A program made the translations under genes and the position numbers. The notes below the pieces were generated by a model. That model made no database searches. It worked only from the letters and a program-made list of their open reading frames with translations, and was not told the DNA's origin. A stretch of DNA of 64,000 nucleotides, taken from Lingula anatina (taxonomy: Eukaryota > Brachiopoda > Lingulata > Lingulida > Lingulidae). This document shows, piece after piece, positions 45,702 through 57,890 of the stretch (position 1 is the stretch's first letter; each line of letters opens with the position of its first letter). The stretch covers positions 306,331-370,330 of the forward strand of contig NW_019775292.1 of the NCBI RefSeq assembly GCF_001039355.2, given 5' to 3'.

Positions 45702-47449
45702 GAGAGTGTTCCTAATATATGGAAGATTTCTCAATAAACGTGTACAATCACAATACTTACTTGTCTTCCCAGTGGGTGTCCCTACTAACCCCAACTTTGA
45801 CTTAGGTCCAGGAGAAGCCTCATCAATAGTAAATGTGCATGTCACAGGATCCAAACCCTCCTCTTCTAATGCCTGAAACAATAATTTCATGAAATAAGAT
45901 ATTTAGGAATGGGAATCAATGATACAAAATCTCACCATGGGTGAAAGTTGAAAAAAATGCAAAAATCCTGAAAACATAGCTTGAAATATCTTATCTCATT
46001 TAGACCATATGAAAAAATTATCAATTTGAAGACTGAAAATCCTGACATAGGGCATAATCCTGGAAAGTTTCACCCATGCACTGCAACATGTTCTACACAA
46101 TAGCCATGGGGATTCATGATTGCTTTCTTTCTTTCAACAAGTGATCTTCATCAGCTGCCAGTCAGGGAGTAAACTGTTAGTACACTTTGAATAGCAAGGG
46201 TGAATTTCATTTAGTATTATTAATAAGGTTTTGCCTGTGAAAATTTAAAAAATTGCAAAAATGCTTGTCAAACGGGCACTGACTCACAAGTTATTAAAAT
46301 CTTAATTATTCCCTTTAAATTGTAAAAAAATCCAATTCAAATGAGTAGTTTTTCTTTTCCTCGGGAAAAATTAGATTTGCTATGTAAATCTAGTACAGGA
46401 TATCTTTACATATCTGCTAACAAAAATACTACATCAAATCTCTTTTATAACCCGAGACAAAGTTAGTCTATTTTCAAAATGACACGCAAGGTAAGTTACA
46501 ATCACAGGATGTAAATGCAATTTTAAGTTCTTTATTTCTATGTACTAGATGTTAAATTTGGATAAGATCTTGTTTATTTGGAGTGTTTGATGCTCTGAAA
46601 GTGCCGTTTTTGTGAATAATTTCCACCTAAAACTGCTTTGTATGCCTGTTTAAAGTTACATATAAAGTGAATGTGGCATGGTTTCCCATTAACACTATGG
46701 TACGATTTGTTTAATTCATTGCCAAGGACGGCACATGCCAACATTGCAGACAACCCAAAAATAAACAAATTGTGCCAATCTGACAAGTAAGATGAACAAC
46801 AGTTATTACCTAGTGATATATTACTCTTTAATATCACTCTATTTTCAGAAAAAAATCCTTTCCTCTGTGTTGTTCTTAGTACTGCACATTTTAGGATGAA
46901 CTTTTATTGGGTAATATAAAACCTTGATATTTCTACAAGTTATGCATTTTGAAACTTAATGGTGGCATCTTTTTCATGTTTTAATATCATAATAAATCTA
47001 TCTATTTTTTAAACTAATCAATATCTTCCCCTCTTCCACTTGCTCTGCTCCAACAAAAGCATTTCACTGTTTAGCTGCCGCCTACTTCCCCGTCCCACGC
47101 CGATAAGGTATGAGAGTATAAACGACGATTCCCACATAAAGTAGATATTAGCACAAGTCACTGCCTGGCTGCTTAAGGAAACCGATCTAAAATGATTTGG
47201 ATTGATTTCGATTCCTATCCATTAATCAAAAACACGTTTCATTCTGGGAAACATCTTATCTTAGCGAATCAGTGCAAATTTTAAGTGTTTCCTATTAATT
47301 TGCCAAATTACCTTTTTCAATCTGTCTATCAAGACAGCCTTAACCCCAGTCTTTTCAAGACTTCGTCGTTCTAACTCCGCCCGAAGGTCCACAACTCGTA
47401 AATCTTCCAGCTTTTTTGCAACTCCTTGCTCGCACTCCGACGCCATCAT
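31612..47449 (-). CDS. SAFB: Scaffold attachment factor B family protein (SAP + RRM)
   Basis: SAFB-type proteins bind scaffold DNA through a SAP domain and RNA through an RRM and act in transcription and splicing. Twenty exons: 47449-47312, 45872-45761, 44874-44852, 42180-42106, 41455-41360, 40040-39992, 38605-37972, 37394-37345, 36972-36857, 36497-36348, 36023-35906, 35753-35505, 35297-35056, 34888-34725, 34414-34286, 34142-33606, 33478-33195, 32895-32779, 32556-32494, 31976-31612: 1236 aa in frame. SAP at residues 10-46 ([16 protein letters not shown]); acidic/Lys-rich middle; RRM at about 405-480 ([51 protein letters not shown]); KE-rich stretch; [10 protein letters not shown]; an Arg/Glu coiled coil; an RG/DR-rich tail ending NVRRY. 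Human SAFB has the same order and ends in RRY. The 63-bp exon 32556-32494 keeps frame if skipped. An in-frame upstream ATG exists at 47488. SAFB, SAFB2 and SLTM are not distinguished. Confidence 0.94.
35050..35056 (-). other. GC-AG intron donor in SAFB
   Basis: The exon 35297-35056 ends ATAAAA and the intron begins GCAAGT. Only this junction continues the frame and restores the family text [15 protein letters not shown]; the nearby GT would break it. Confidence 0.75.
37517..37557. repeat. (CA)n microsatellite
   Basis: Interrupted CA/CATA repeat in the SAFB intron between 37395 and 37971. Confidence 0.9.
45666..45699. repeat. (GA)n microsatellite
   Basis: About 17 GA units in the SAFB intron just downstream of exon 2. 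Confidence 0.95.
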
Positions 47450-47508
47450 GGATTCTCCCGGGATAAAACGGTCCCGGATGTAGACCATGGACTCGGTTTC
47501 GGAAAACT
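47450..47508. promoter_or_regulatory. 59-bp head-to-head interval SAFB/TEDC2
   Basis: Start codons of the two divergent genes are 59 bp apart. The segment is GC-rich for this window, with CCCGGGA and GTCCCGGA, so at least one transcription start must lie within or beyond the other gene's first coding exon. Confidence 0.7.
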
Positions 47509-48782
47509 ATGGCTGCCTCCAGTGGGAAATTCGACTTGGGGAAGTAAGTTGTTAGTTTCTGTCACAACCTATATATGAAACATGAAAATGAGTTTGAGGA
47601 TTTTACTCGATCTTCAAAACATCTGGATATTGTGTATGGATTAATGATTCCCAAAGTCGGCCGACCAAAAATGCCGGATCTTGCATTTTATTCAGATCTT
47701 TAAAGGGATAATAACTCTTCGTTTCGGCCAAAAAATGAATTTTCCTGGAGTAAACAACAATTTTCCCATACTTACCAATGGTTAATGAATCCATTTTTAC
47801 ATTCAAAGTTAGTCCCTGGTTTTTTAATAAAAAGTTTGGTTTTTTGTTAAAATCTCTTAAGAGATTTTAACAGAGAATAGCCATTAATGGAGGTCACATG
47901 GTCTAAAGACCAGCTCAATTATCAGAATAATAGCTATAACTGCCATTTTTGTGGTAAAACAGAATATATTATATTTCTATGAGTTATTCACAATGTTTTT
48001 ATTGTGAAATATAGATCTCATACGAAGAGTTATTATCCCTTTAATTTTGCCTTTTTCTAGGTCAAGTTACTGTAGTATATTCTGACAGAATATAATTTAT
48101 AATGTTATATTATTATGTAATATTAAGGTTGATTCCAGTAATGCAAAACTCGATCCTGGCTTACTACCCCTGCCCTGACTCATCTCAGATTTAAGTGCCT
48201 CACTGACAGCAGTTTTTCTTCATGAATTTGTAGAGTTAATTGACTGAACCTTAACATGGAAAGAATATTGAGACTAAATCTACATCATATACAAATGACA
48301 CATACATATATTTAATCAGTAGTGTGGCCTATATTCTTATAAGTTTTATACATATATATTTATTCCAGTGTTAATCATATGGTAATGAATGTCTATCTGT
48401 ACTGTACATAATAACCAGTTCTCTGGGGTTTTTGGTCATAGTTTACAAAGTGTTTTCATGCATAAGCACATTGAACATTATGCTATTTGATTTCAGATCT
48501 ATTCAAGGTATTTTATATCTTTTAAATGTGATTGACAAGAAGAGACTGGAACATGAAAGAGTTTTGCAAGATTACAGAATCCTCTTCAAGCCATGGTAAG
48601 GAAAAACAATTTTGCCATTCATAATGAGCAAATATGGTATATAAAAAAAAAGTGAAGTACAGTAGTGTTGCAAAGCCAGATTTGAATATAATTAATGTTA
48701 TCAATATAGATAAGATTAATGAGCCACTTGTTGATCCAGGATATCAGCAGGGGGATGGGGTTGGGTTGGACCCCCCCCCCAA

Positions 48783-48822
<40 letters not shown>

Positions 48823-48828
48823 TACNAA

Positions 48829-48913
<85 letters not shown>

Positions 48914-51900
48914 TGCAAACATGTACACAATAAATTTTTGTAAAGTATGATGCATTTTATTGCATTTTGCAGTCCTTTTTATACCCTCAGAAGAGTATTT
49001 TCTCTCCCTTTGAAAATACATTTTGGGGTAGTTCCTTAATTTTGTGTGTATGTGTGTGTTTAAGGCAAATAATTATTAACATTACTGTTCACAGGCCTCT
49101 TAGAGGACAGACAGAAAAACTGGAAAGTGATGAAAAAACTTCAAAAGTTCTAACAGAGCAAGGAGAACACATAGAAGGTGATTCGGGATGGACTTTGAAT
49201 TAAAATATTTCATGTTGTGCTTATTGAAAAAAAACAACCAGAAGAAACCAAGATCATCTCTGTACATCCTACAGTTTCATATCCAGATATATATATATAG
49301 AAGTTGGAAACATAGCATATGGGCATGCCCTTCAATACATATCAATCACATAATTTCTTTTATTTACATTTTAAAACAAAAAATTAAACTTGACAATAGT
49401 TAAGAACCATGGTATGACATTATCACTGAATTGATTGCAGATCATTCCATGTCTGAACAAGAGAAAGCAGAGGTGAGACTTTTGGATACAATGCTTCTCA
49501 AGGCTCAAGCTACAAGAGATAAACATTTAAAGGTAATGTGGAATAAGGCAATGTGAAACATTCCACAGCAAAATAAAGTAATATTATGACTAACATGCTA
49601 GTAAAGGAAATGCCTTGAATTTAGATTTTGATAACTAAACACTTTCTAGTAATCTTTGAAATCTTTTCCTGCTTCATATTATTGTTACTGGATATTAATT
49701 TGTCTTTTAGCTCAAAAGATATTTAGTATAACTTTTGTTTTTCCTTTAGACACAAGAATCCAAACAATCAACGTCAGACAAAAGTAGGGAGTCAAGGTCC
49801 AGTGAAATTCACAAACCTCCACTTCCTCCTATTAGAACAAAATCCCCTGTTGTCTTAGCCACTTCTACTGTTACAAAGAAAGAATTAAAAAGTTCTAAAT
49901 TGAAAACCATTAGTCAGGTTGGTGAGGCTCATGAGAGAAGTAGTGAAGGAAATACAGATACTGCTTTAAGTAACCTAGAAGATTGTGCAGGCTCAGGTAT
50001 AGGTGTGATTGAGCAATCTAGACTCAATGCACTTATCGGAATTAATACAAAAGTGAGTAAAGGAAAAGAGGCATACAAGTCTGCTCCTTTCAAAACAGAA
50101 AATGTGATATCTAAAAGTCAAAAGACAAGAATAATACAGAGATCTCAAGCCTTTAAGTCGAGGTCTGCTTCCGAGGAAAGGCAAATGCCACCAACTAGTG
50201 CACCAAAGAGAGTGCCAAATTCTTTGAAATCTCAGCAACCAAATGCAAAGGTAACAAGGCCTAAATCATTAGAAAGTATATTATCACAAAATAGGAATGT
50301 GAAGGTGTCTTCATCATCAAGTAAGAAAGTTTCAAAAACAGCTGAGGTAACTGAAAAAGTTGTAAACAGTATGTCACAGAATATTTCACAATTGGGAGAA
50401 AGTTATTTGAGTATGGAAGGCCAGGTGAAGAGGACTACACTAAACCCAGTGGAACAAAACCAGCAACACCAGCCAAGAGATAAGAACAGACATAAAGATC
50501 TTGAGAAAACAGTTGATGATGAACAGAAGCCAAAGCCTTTTTGCTTGGAACAGGATGGGTAAATTTTCTCTGTGTGTCTCACCTATGACCCCATTCCCAT
50601 AGATTTTAGATCGATCTATCCCTGTGGGTAGTCTCACTAGATTACTGTCAGCTTAGTCGGCTTAAGTGTCTGTCCCGCCTACTAAAAGCTGTAAGGGGCT
50701 AATTAACTATGGTGCGCTCGGCTGACTGCAATTTAGCGCGAACCCCCAGGGAGTTAGGTCGATATAAATCTCAATCACTGGATCGATCTAAATCTCTGGG
50801 AATGCATCCTAAGGCTGATCTTAACAAAACATTATTCAATATTTTTTTTTACTTCATTTTTTGTGAAGAAAAGAGACTAATTAAAGTACAGCAGTAAAAA
50901 ATACAATTTACATTTATAGGTGGTACATTGATCTATTGCAAATATTTCCTCTAAAGTGAAAAATGGTGTGCTGTATTCCAGTTTCATCAACTTGAAGGTG
51001 TATGTCGTTCAATGTGCATTGGATACAGCACAGATTGTAAGGATATTGGACACTAGTCAGATATTTTCTTTTGTTTTCAGTGCCTCTTTGAATATCCCAG
51101 TGAAGCTGAGAAGGTGCTACATGAATAATGTTACATTAAGAAAGAAGGTGACCTCTAAAAGATTATCCTCAGCAAACACACCAGACACATCTGTGGAAAT
51201 GGAGTTTTTTCAAAAACTGGAAATGAAGGTAATTTTGTGTTTCTATTGCCTACAATTTTCTGTATAATTATAAAATTTAATTTGCCTTATTTTACTACTT
51301 ATTTGTGTAGTACGAGTGTTGATTCACCATAAACATTTCTGCATATTAAATTCATCATCACTTAAGATCATTCACCATGAAAGTGCAATGAGTGCAGTGA
51401 CTGTGTGCTCTTTGAAGTGGATGTTGGGGTCAAAATCAGAGTAGACACATTATTATTTTTAAGTTGTTAGCACTAATATTTGGAAATTTTGTTTCAATTT
51501 TGTGTTCTCATTCTCTATTTGGTGTTTGATTAATGGTCTAGCTACCACCTATGTAATGAAATCTAACCAAATTAAATATTCCTCTAAAAAAGCAGTTCTT
51601 TCTACACATGGATCATTGCTCTATTTGTTCCTGCACCTCCTGACAAGAATTGTAATTATTTTTTTTAAATGTCTGAATTCTAAAACAGAAGCAGCATTGC
51701 AGGATATTCAGATATAAAGTTCGACTTTGAAACATTTTCAAGTATGTAAAGTTGCTTATTTGTTGTTTTAAAGCTGTATGAGAAACTGCCGGAGCCCCTT
51801 CAGAGGATGAGTAGGATGGAGCACACATACCAAGAGCTGCAATTACTGTTTCAACATTTTAATCTGGAGACATTCTCAGGTAATAAGCACCACACAGTAA

Positions 51901-53362
51901 CCATTGTAATATTAGGACATTTACATGCTTAAACAAAATGTATTGTGAATCAATGTGCTCTTCCCTTTTTGACACAAGTTTTAAATCATTTATAAATCTG
52001 AACCGTGTCCTGTATGTTTTTAGGTTCGTTACCAGAAATTCATAGACCAATTTTATTATCCACCCTCAGTGAATTTGATTAATTTAGATATAAACCAATT
52101 GCAGAAAATTCTCCTTGGGAAGAAGTTGCCAGAGCAACAAGAACTGTGGAACACATCATGATGTCCTTCCAAGAACAAGAGCACGAGTTTACCAAATTAT
52201 TTCCAGGTTTGTTTCATTGATAATTTGATCAGCAAACAACAGTTCTGTATGTTAATATTGAATGCCTAGGACTACTTATGGAAGTTAATTGTAAGAATAG
52301 TGTATGATACAACTGAATCAGAGGTCAAGCATAGGGGCTTTATTAATTCACCTGTAGAAATTGTATAAGCAATTCTTTGCTACACTGTTTTAAAAATTTA
52401 TACTTGCCATCCAGCTTCCTAATTTCCTTTACAGGAAGAGACAAATTTGAGAAAGAGGCTGAGGATCAAACTTTCAAAATAAATAAGAAATCCCTGCTAC
52501 CAAGTCAGCATTGGAACCCAGGTAAGGTTATGGATGTATGAAGAATTCATACACTGGACCAAAAAAGTAAGGAAAAATTGTTATTTTGAATAATGATAAA
52601 ATAACCACATTAGCTGAAGTAAATGTTTTAACCAAATAATGATAGATAATGCACCCACCATTGGTTTCTTTTTTATTTACACCAAATATTTTCCCACTAC
52701 ATTTTATGTTTCTCACCTATTTTAGTCAAGCGTATCAAGTTCTTTTCTCTCAAAATGTGAAGGAAAGGTACAGGTTATCAGTAGGGGAAGACTCTAGTGT
52801 TAAGTTATATTTTAAGTTTGCCTGTTCTTTTCAGGTTGTTTACCATCTTCTAATTACAAGTTATGGTACAGCAGCGAAAGAGATTTAAAAGACCATGTAA
52901 GGCACATCCACGATGTTCAGGTCTATATGCACCATCTTCAGTTTTTGGAGGCAGTGCAAGAACAGTTACTATTCCTGGATGCTGTGAACCAGGATAAAAG
53001 GTAGATTTTTGATTTGTAGTTACTCTACATTTTACTGGTTTTCCTATTTCTATGGAAGGACATAGCATAAGAAGTGGCAGAAGTCCAATAGTAATCAATT
53101 CTCACTGACATTGGGTTTGTTCTTTTTCCTTACAGCAAATTTTTGGAGTGGGGGGCAGGGGGTCCACATATTTATAGAAAAAGGTAAAAAGAAGTTTAAA
53201 TTATTCCTTGTCAGTCATGTCCACTCACAGCAGCATTCATTTCTCTTTTCCAGGCAATACTACGAGGCGTACAGATCAGTGTATTCTCTATTGACATCAC
53301 ATGGCGAACATTCACCAACACTGGTACAGGATGTCTCAGATTCAAGTGACCTTGAAAATTGA
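47509..53362 (+). CDS. TEDC2: Tubulin epsilon and delta complex protein 2-like
   Basis: TEDC2 works with TEDC1, delta- and epsilon-tubulin to stabilise centriolar triplet microtubules. Exons: 47509-47543, 48497-48595, 49095-49177, 49441-49532, 49750-50558, 51081-51228, 51774-51879, 52105-52206 (or 52024-52206), 52435-52521, 52835-53000, 53254-53362; about 611 aa. The likeness is to human TEDC2 (433 aa) in pattern, not high identity: an N-terminal helix (SIQGILYLLNVIDKKRLEHE, then DYRILFKPW), EVRLLDTMLLKAQATRDKHL, the short conserved block SLNIPVKLRRCYMNNVTLRK, and the C-terminal YRSVYSLLTSHGE. The long exon 5 encodes a low-complexity Ser/Lys linker that explains the extra length. The in-frame extension of exon 8 to 52024 contains a TAA at 52080-52082. 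Head-to-head with SAFB; stop codon only 26 bp before a TIR element. Confidence 0.72.
47700..48043. mobile_element. TTAAAGGG TIR element, complete copy (family F)
   Basis: Begins TTAAAGGGATAATAACTCTT and ends with the inverse, AAGAGTTATTATCCCTTTAA; TIRs of about 23 bp. An inner palindrome, AAATCTCTTAAGAGATTT, lies at about 47849-47868. No coding capacity. Located in TEDC2 intron 1; its right half matches 2088-2285 in reverse. Confidence 0.85.
48801..48910. repeat. (AT)n/(AC)n microsatellite with an ambiguous base
   Basis: Poly-C, poly-A, then long (AT)n with an N at 48826, poly-A again and (AT)n passing into (AC)n. The array length is probably unreliable. In TEDC2 intron 2. Confidence 0.95.
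50588..50809. mobile_element. CCATTCCCATAGAT-type MITE, copy 2 (family A)
   Basis: Ends CCATTCCCATAGATTTTAG and TCTAAATCTCTGGGAATG. It matches copy 4 (58706-58920) in reverse orientation over its whole length, including CAGCTTAGTCGGCTTAA and CCCCCAGGGAGTTA. Located in TEDC2 intron 5, 30 bp after the donor. Confidence 0.85.
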
Positions 53363-53388
53363 TACTAACGTAAAGACATTTAGTCTTA

Positions 53389-54110
53389 GACCGCATTCAC
53401 AACGATTTGAGCTAGGCTTTACAAATCCTGGGACTAAATATGGCGGACGTACATGAAAGGAAAACCGCCTAATCTTTTAATAGTCTCTCCGCCTCTCACA
53501 TGCCTCCCCACACATCGTCCCTGCGGGGTACAGTCATTAAATCTCAGCTCTGTTCGCCATGTGGAAGCTACCTGAGAAAAAGAAATGAATTGGCCCGTAG
53601 AGCAGCTATGAATCGGGATCAAAATCGTGAAAACACCCCCCCCCCCCCTTTCCAGTTTGACCAGGCATAGGGAACAAGGCAAACATCAGCATCAGAACAA
53701 ACTGCGCCCTCTGACGAGACTGCATACGCAAAAATTCTGCCCTCCTCCGTCTACTGGGGCCGGGTATCTCCGTTGACAGCCAATTCATTGCTGCTCTACG
53801 GGCCAATTCATTTCTTTTTCGTCTCTGTTTTGAAAGATAATAGAACAGAGGAGCTTTTTTCCTTTAGTCACCACGCTTTCTTCACCTCAAGTTTAATTGA
53901 TGAGCATGCACACTAAATATTTCTCAGGCAGCTTCCGCATGGCGAACGGATCCGAGATTTAATGACTGTACCCTGCAGGGATGACGTGTGGGGAGGCGTG
54001 TGAGAGGCGGAGAGACTATTAAAAGATTAGGCGGTTTTCCTTTCATGTACGTTCGCCATATTTAGTCCCAGGATTTGTAAATCCTGGCTCAAATCGTTGT
54101 GAATGCGGTC
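53389..54110. mobile_element. TIR element with TTA target duplication (family C)
   Basis: Ends GACCGCATTCACAACGATTT and its inverse, flanked by TTA on both sides (53386-53388, 54111-54113). Arms of about 150 bp pair nearly fully (for example GGAAAACCGCCTAATC and GATTAGGCGGTTTTCC). The 722-bp element has a core with a C run at 53637-53647 and a minus-strand open frame (53806-53606) beginning MARRAAMNWLSTEIPG that could be a transposase N-terminal remnant. TTA duplications point to PIF/Harbinger, by inference. It sits just 3' of the TEDC2 stop codon. Confidence 0.82.
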
Positions 54111-54380
54111 TTAGATGGGAATCAGTGTCAATTCTCAGTTCCCTTTCTGATGGAGCAAGGAAAGAATAAAATTTGTACTGGAGTTTTCCTCCATTGTGCT
54201 TTTGTTTCAAACATTTTACAAGCTTCCTCAAGAGGCAGTTTGTCTACTTGTGTCCCCCCCACCCTCAAGTTTTAGGACACTAGAATGGCAGAGGCATGCA
54301 AGTAGTACCTGCACATATCTCTCCATTGTTGTACTCCTAGAGAAGTTTTTAAATTGAATGAACTTGTTTTAATAATTTAA

Positions 54381-54609
54381 GGGACCATTCCCATAGATTT
54401 TGGATTGATCCATCTCCCTGAAGAGTCTCACTAAATTGCTTAACTGGCTGAAATGTCTATCATGCCTTGTAAAGCTATAAGGGGGTAATTATATTTACCC
54501 TGGCTGATTTGGTAGGTATGACAGACATTCATGCCAGTTAATAGCAATATAGTGAGACTCCCCAGGGAGTTAGACTGATCCAGAGGGATCGATCTAGGCA
54601 TGGGAACCC
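54381..54609. mobile_element. CCATTCCCATAGAT-type MITE, copy 3 (family A)
   Basis: Ends GGGACCATTCCCATAGATTT and CCTAGATC...GGGAACCC in inverse. Shares AGTGAGACTCCCCAGGGAG and the ATGACAGACATT core with copy 1. Intergenic. Confidence 0.85.
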
Positions 54610-57007
54610 AGTCCAACATGCTTAGATCTCTCCCAAAATTCACCATTCCTTTGTCAAAATTAAATTAACCAGGTTTTTATTACTTTTCGATTTTCATTCT
54701 TTTTAGTGCTATTGTTGTCAGGATGTTCACAAAACCTGCACAGCATATTTTGCAGTCTTAAAATTGCTGCTTGGCATGCCCACATTGAAAAGTGGTAAAT
54801 GAATCTTTAATGAGCAGTCTTGCACTTGATTATTAGTGTCTGTCAACTCTTCCTTGCAGAAAGTTACTTATTAAATTTTGATGAGCTTTTACTTTCATAA
54901 TTCTTAAAATTAACTTAGTTAAAACTGTCCAAAGTGGACCTAGTAACATTTACATTTTGGTGGCCATTCACCAAAATGTGAATTGAGCTGCCTTGCTGGG
55001 GGTCTGCACAATCCAAGTGATTCTTTGCTGCCACAGGCATGCATCCCAAGCATGTAAATAAGCCTGCCAAGTTCATGTTTTTCAATGCAACTAAGAAAAA
55101 ACTCTTATAACAAATATATGTTTTCATCATTTTATTATTTAAACTTCAGTATTCAATGTGTTCCCTAGTAGTGAAGTTCATCTTTGGATTCACCATAACA
55201 TATGAAGTCCACCATCTGCATACTGTTTGCTCGCTTACTGCGAAATGCATTAGACAAAATAGATGCGACAACTGGGTTTCTGGTCATGTTCCCAAAGATA
55301 CTTTAATGTCAGGTCTTCCATCCACAAATGCTGGAATGGCTTAAAAGCATGTAATATCCAGTGCAAGACCTTTTTGCTCTTGTAGGTGACCTTTTAATCT
55401 GCATCTTGTTGCTTCTTTACAAAAGTGGAAACAAAAGCAAACCCCTGCCATACTGACCTTATCCTTGTTTAACTTACCTGCAGCTTCAGTCTTTGTTCCA
55501 CACCTAGATCAATCTAAAAAGTTGGAAAGGGAAATGCAACAGCATCTTCCAAGTAGTGAAAAGTGCATTTCTCAGCACTGTCACGTGACAGAAGTCACAT
55601 GCCCAGTGCAACTCATTACCCAAGGCCCTGAAATTGGGGACATATCACCCTTTCAGAATACTGCCCTGCTCCAAGAAAAAAATCCTGGTGCCCATCGAAA
55701 CCTCCCTCATCTGCACACAACATGGTTACTCAATTTCAAAGTACCTGTGATATTAAAGGTAAGGAGACAATCACACACTTCAACAATTTAATCAGGAGAA
55801 TGTCATCATGCTTGGAAAGTGAAAATGTGCAGCACTGGAGCAACAAGCTGGGGCGTACACCAAAAAATAAACCCCACATTTTGATACATTAACGTCAATA
55901 CTCTGCCCCTCCCCCCCAACCCCCAAAAATAAATGATATGAAAGAAAAATTCAAGGAAAAAAAAAAAAAAACTGAAATATAATCTATTATTGTAGAGTAA
56001 ATTTTGTCGAATTTTGTCCTGCAACCAATTTCTATTTAAACATTTAACAAAAAAAAAAAAAAAAAAAGTTTAATCTCATATCTGTGAAACAACAGATCTG
56101 AACGAGTAAATTTTGATTTAAATGGAGTCCAAACTAAATAACTGCAACATGTGTACAGTGTTCTTTTTTGATTCAAAAATGAAATGGAAACAAAAAATTC
56201 GTCTGATGTCACTGTGTGAAAATAAAAATTTCATATGGTTGAAAAAAGTATAGGCCAAAATAAATATCATGCTGCAGTGCAATTAATGTTATTGCAATTC
56301 AAGTATTAGAATTGGCATTCTCGGACCTAGTGTGTTGCTGGCAGCATTCAGAGGTGAATTCCTGCCCTTTCCCGCTGGCTCTCTGGGCCACGGCTCTCGG
56401 TGCAGCCATTAATCAGACCAGCTCACACTTCAAGCCACTGACAGCAGACTCCAACCCCAAACAGCTAAATTATCTGCACAGCAACCTGGGCTACTGCTCT
56501 CGGCACTGCTCATGACAGCATACCCCAACTCAGCTAAATTATCAGCACAGCTACTGCGCCTGAATTTTTAGGAAATAAGAGCAAGTTAATAGTGGCATAT
56601 ACAAAATATGATTTATTACTTGCTAAAACACTTAAAATATCTGAAAATTAATTGAGTTAAGCATATTCAAGCTTCATACAAATCAACACACTGTTATCCT
56701 ACAAAAATTCTACAGAGCCTTATCTACATAAAAGTTTACTTGAACACCTCTCTCAGTTACGATAGATTAAGTCATTGTCTGATAAGGCCGTCTTTCTTCC
56801 AGAATTCAATTCAATATTCTGTTCTTTGCTAAGGTCATGACCTCAAGTAGAGACTATAAGTGTCAACCTTTGTTCTGAGGAATGTCTTATGTTATGTTCA
56901 GTGATATTAACCTTTCCACAGCAGAGGAAGGAGATGCAAAGCTGCCAGGTCCATGAGAAAACTGTTCAAGGAAGGTCAGCATTCTTGTAATATCAAAGCA
57001 TCCAAGT

Positions 57008-57890
57008 CTAAGATGCTGGAGACTTGGACACAGATCTGCTACGGCTTCTGCTCCTGCTCTTTGATGGACTTCTGCTTGCTTTACCACCACGACTTCTGCT
57101 GCGACTTCTGCTGTAAGACCGGCTGCGAGATCTGCTGCGAGATCTACTGTACGATCTGGAGTGCCTTCTGCTGTCCCTGAAAAGGGAATACATGTTTAAA
57201 TTCATAAAATTTAAAAAAAAAAGTTTTATTAAAACATAATGTACTTTCACATAATTTTAACAACTCAAAATACGACCAAGAACACAACTGCAGAAAAGTT
57301 GAACACTGTGCGCCAACCCTTTGTTGTATATATCGTCCAGCAAACAAAGCGGGAACAAAGCCAAAGAAATTTTGCTGCCAACAATACGTCCCTATTCCAA
57401 CTTCCAAGGAAGCAAGGGCCTTTAACTGTAAAGTTTACAATTTGATGTCAAATATAATTTATTCTAATATAAAAATGGGAGAAACAGGTCATAATGACAA
57501 TACTACAGTTATGCACCTTCTTCCTCGAGATCCTCTGTATCCGCCACCGCCGCCACCCCCGCCATACGATCTCCGTGGACCACCGCGTCTAGGCTCAGCT
57601 GGTCTGCCATATCTAGCCATCTGTACTCTTAGTTCTCTTCCATCCATGATGGCTCCATCCATCGCATCCATTGCATCTTCGGCATCCCGCTTGTCGTAGA
57701 ATCGAACAAAGGCAAAACCACGGCTTTCGCGGGTAAATCTGTCACGGGGGATGTAAACGTCGCCAACATCTCCGTATTTCTCAAATGACCTGCGTAAATC
57801 CTCCGGAGTGGTCCTATAAGTTAAATTGTCAACCTTCAACGATGCCATATCATCCACATTTTGAGGTGGCCTTCCATATCCGCCCGACAT
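57008..57890 (-). CDS. SRSF2: Serine/arginine-rich splicing factor 2 (SC35)
   Basis: SRSF2 binds exonic enhancers through an RRM and recruits the spliceosome through an RS domain. Two exons: 57890-57517 and 57176-57008, 180 aa (human 221). RRM at about residues 17-95: [77 protein letters not shown], then YGRP as in vertebrates. A glycine run ([18 protein letters not shown]) leads to the intron, and exon 2 is a short RS domain rich in SRSRSRS ending SVSKSPAS. The RS domain is about 55 residues, shorter than the human one. The donor is GTGCAT, non-consensus after the first two bases. Head-to-head with MFSD11, 314 bp between start codons. Confidence 0.96.

Larger units (their letters stand above)
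53363..57007. other. TEDC2-SRSF2 intergenic region
   Basis: Apart from the elements at 53389-54110 and 54381-54609, this holds a plus-strand AATAAA at 54165-54170 (possible TEDC2 poly(A) signal beyond the inserted element), poly-A/poly-C runs near 55909-55970 and 56049-56067, and a minus-strand AATAAA (TTTATT at 56612-56617) that may end SRSF2 transcripts. Open frames at 55465-55791 and 56312-56515 show no recognisable family. Confidence 0.45.

Noticed and set aside
53606-53806. Short open frame MARRAAMNWLSTEIPG as a host gene
   Set aside because: It is wholly inside the family C element and ends in a homopolymer; at best a transposase remnant.
55465-55791. 108-codon open frame
   Set aside because: Composition is not protein-like, it has no recognisable family and lies in repeat-rich intergenic DNA.
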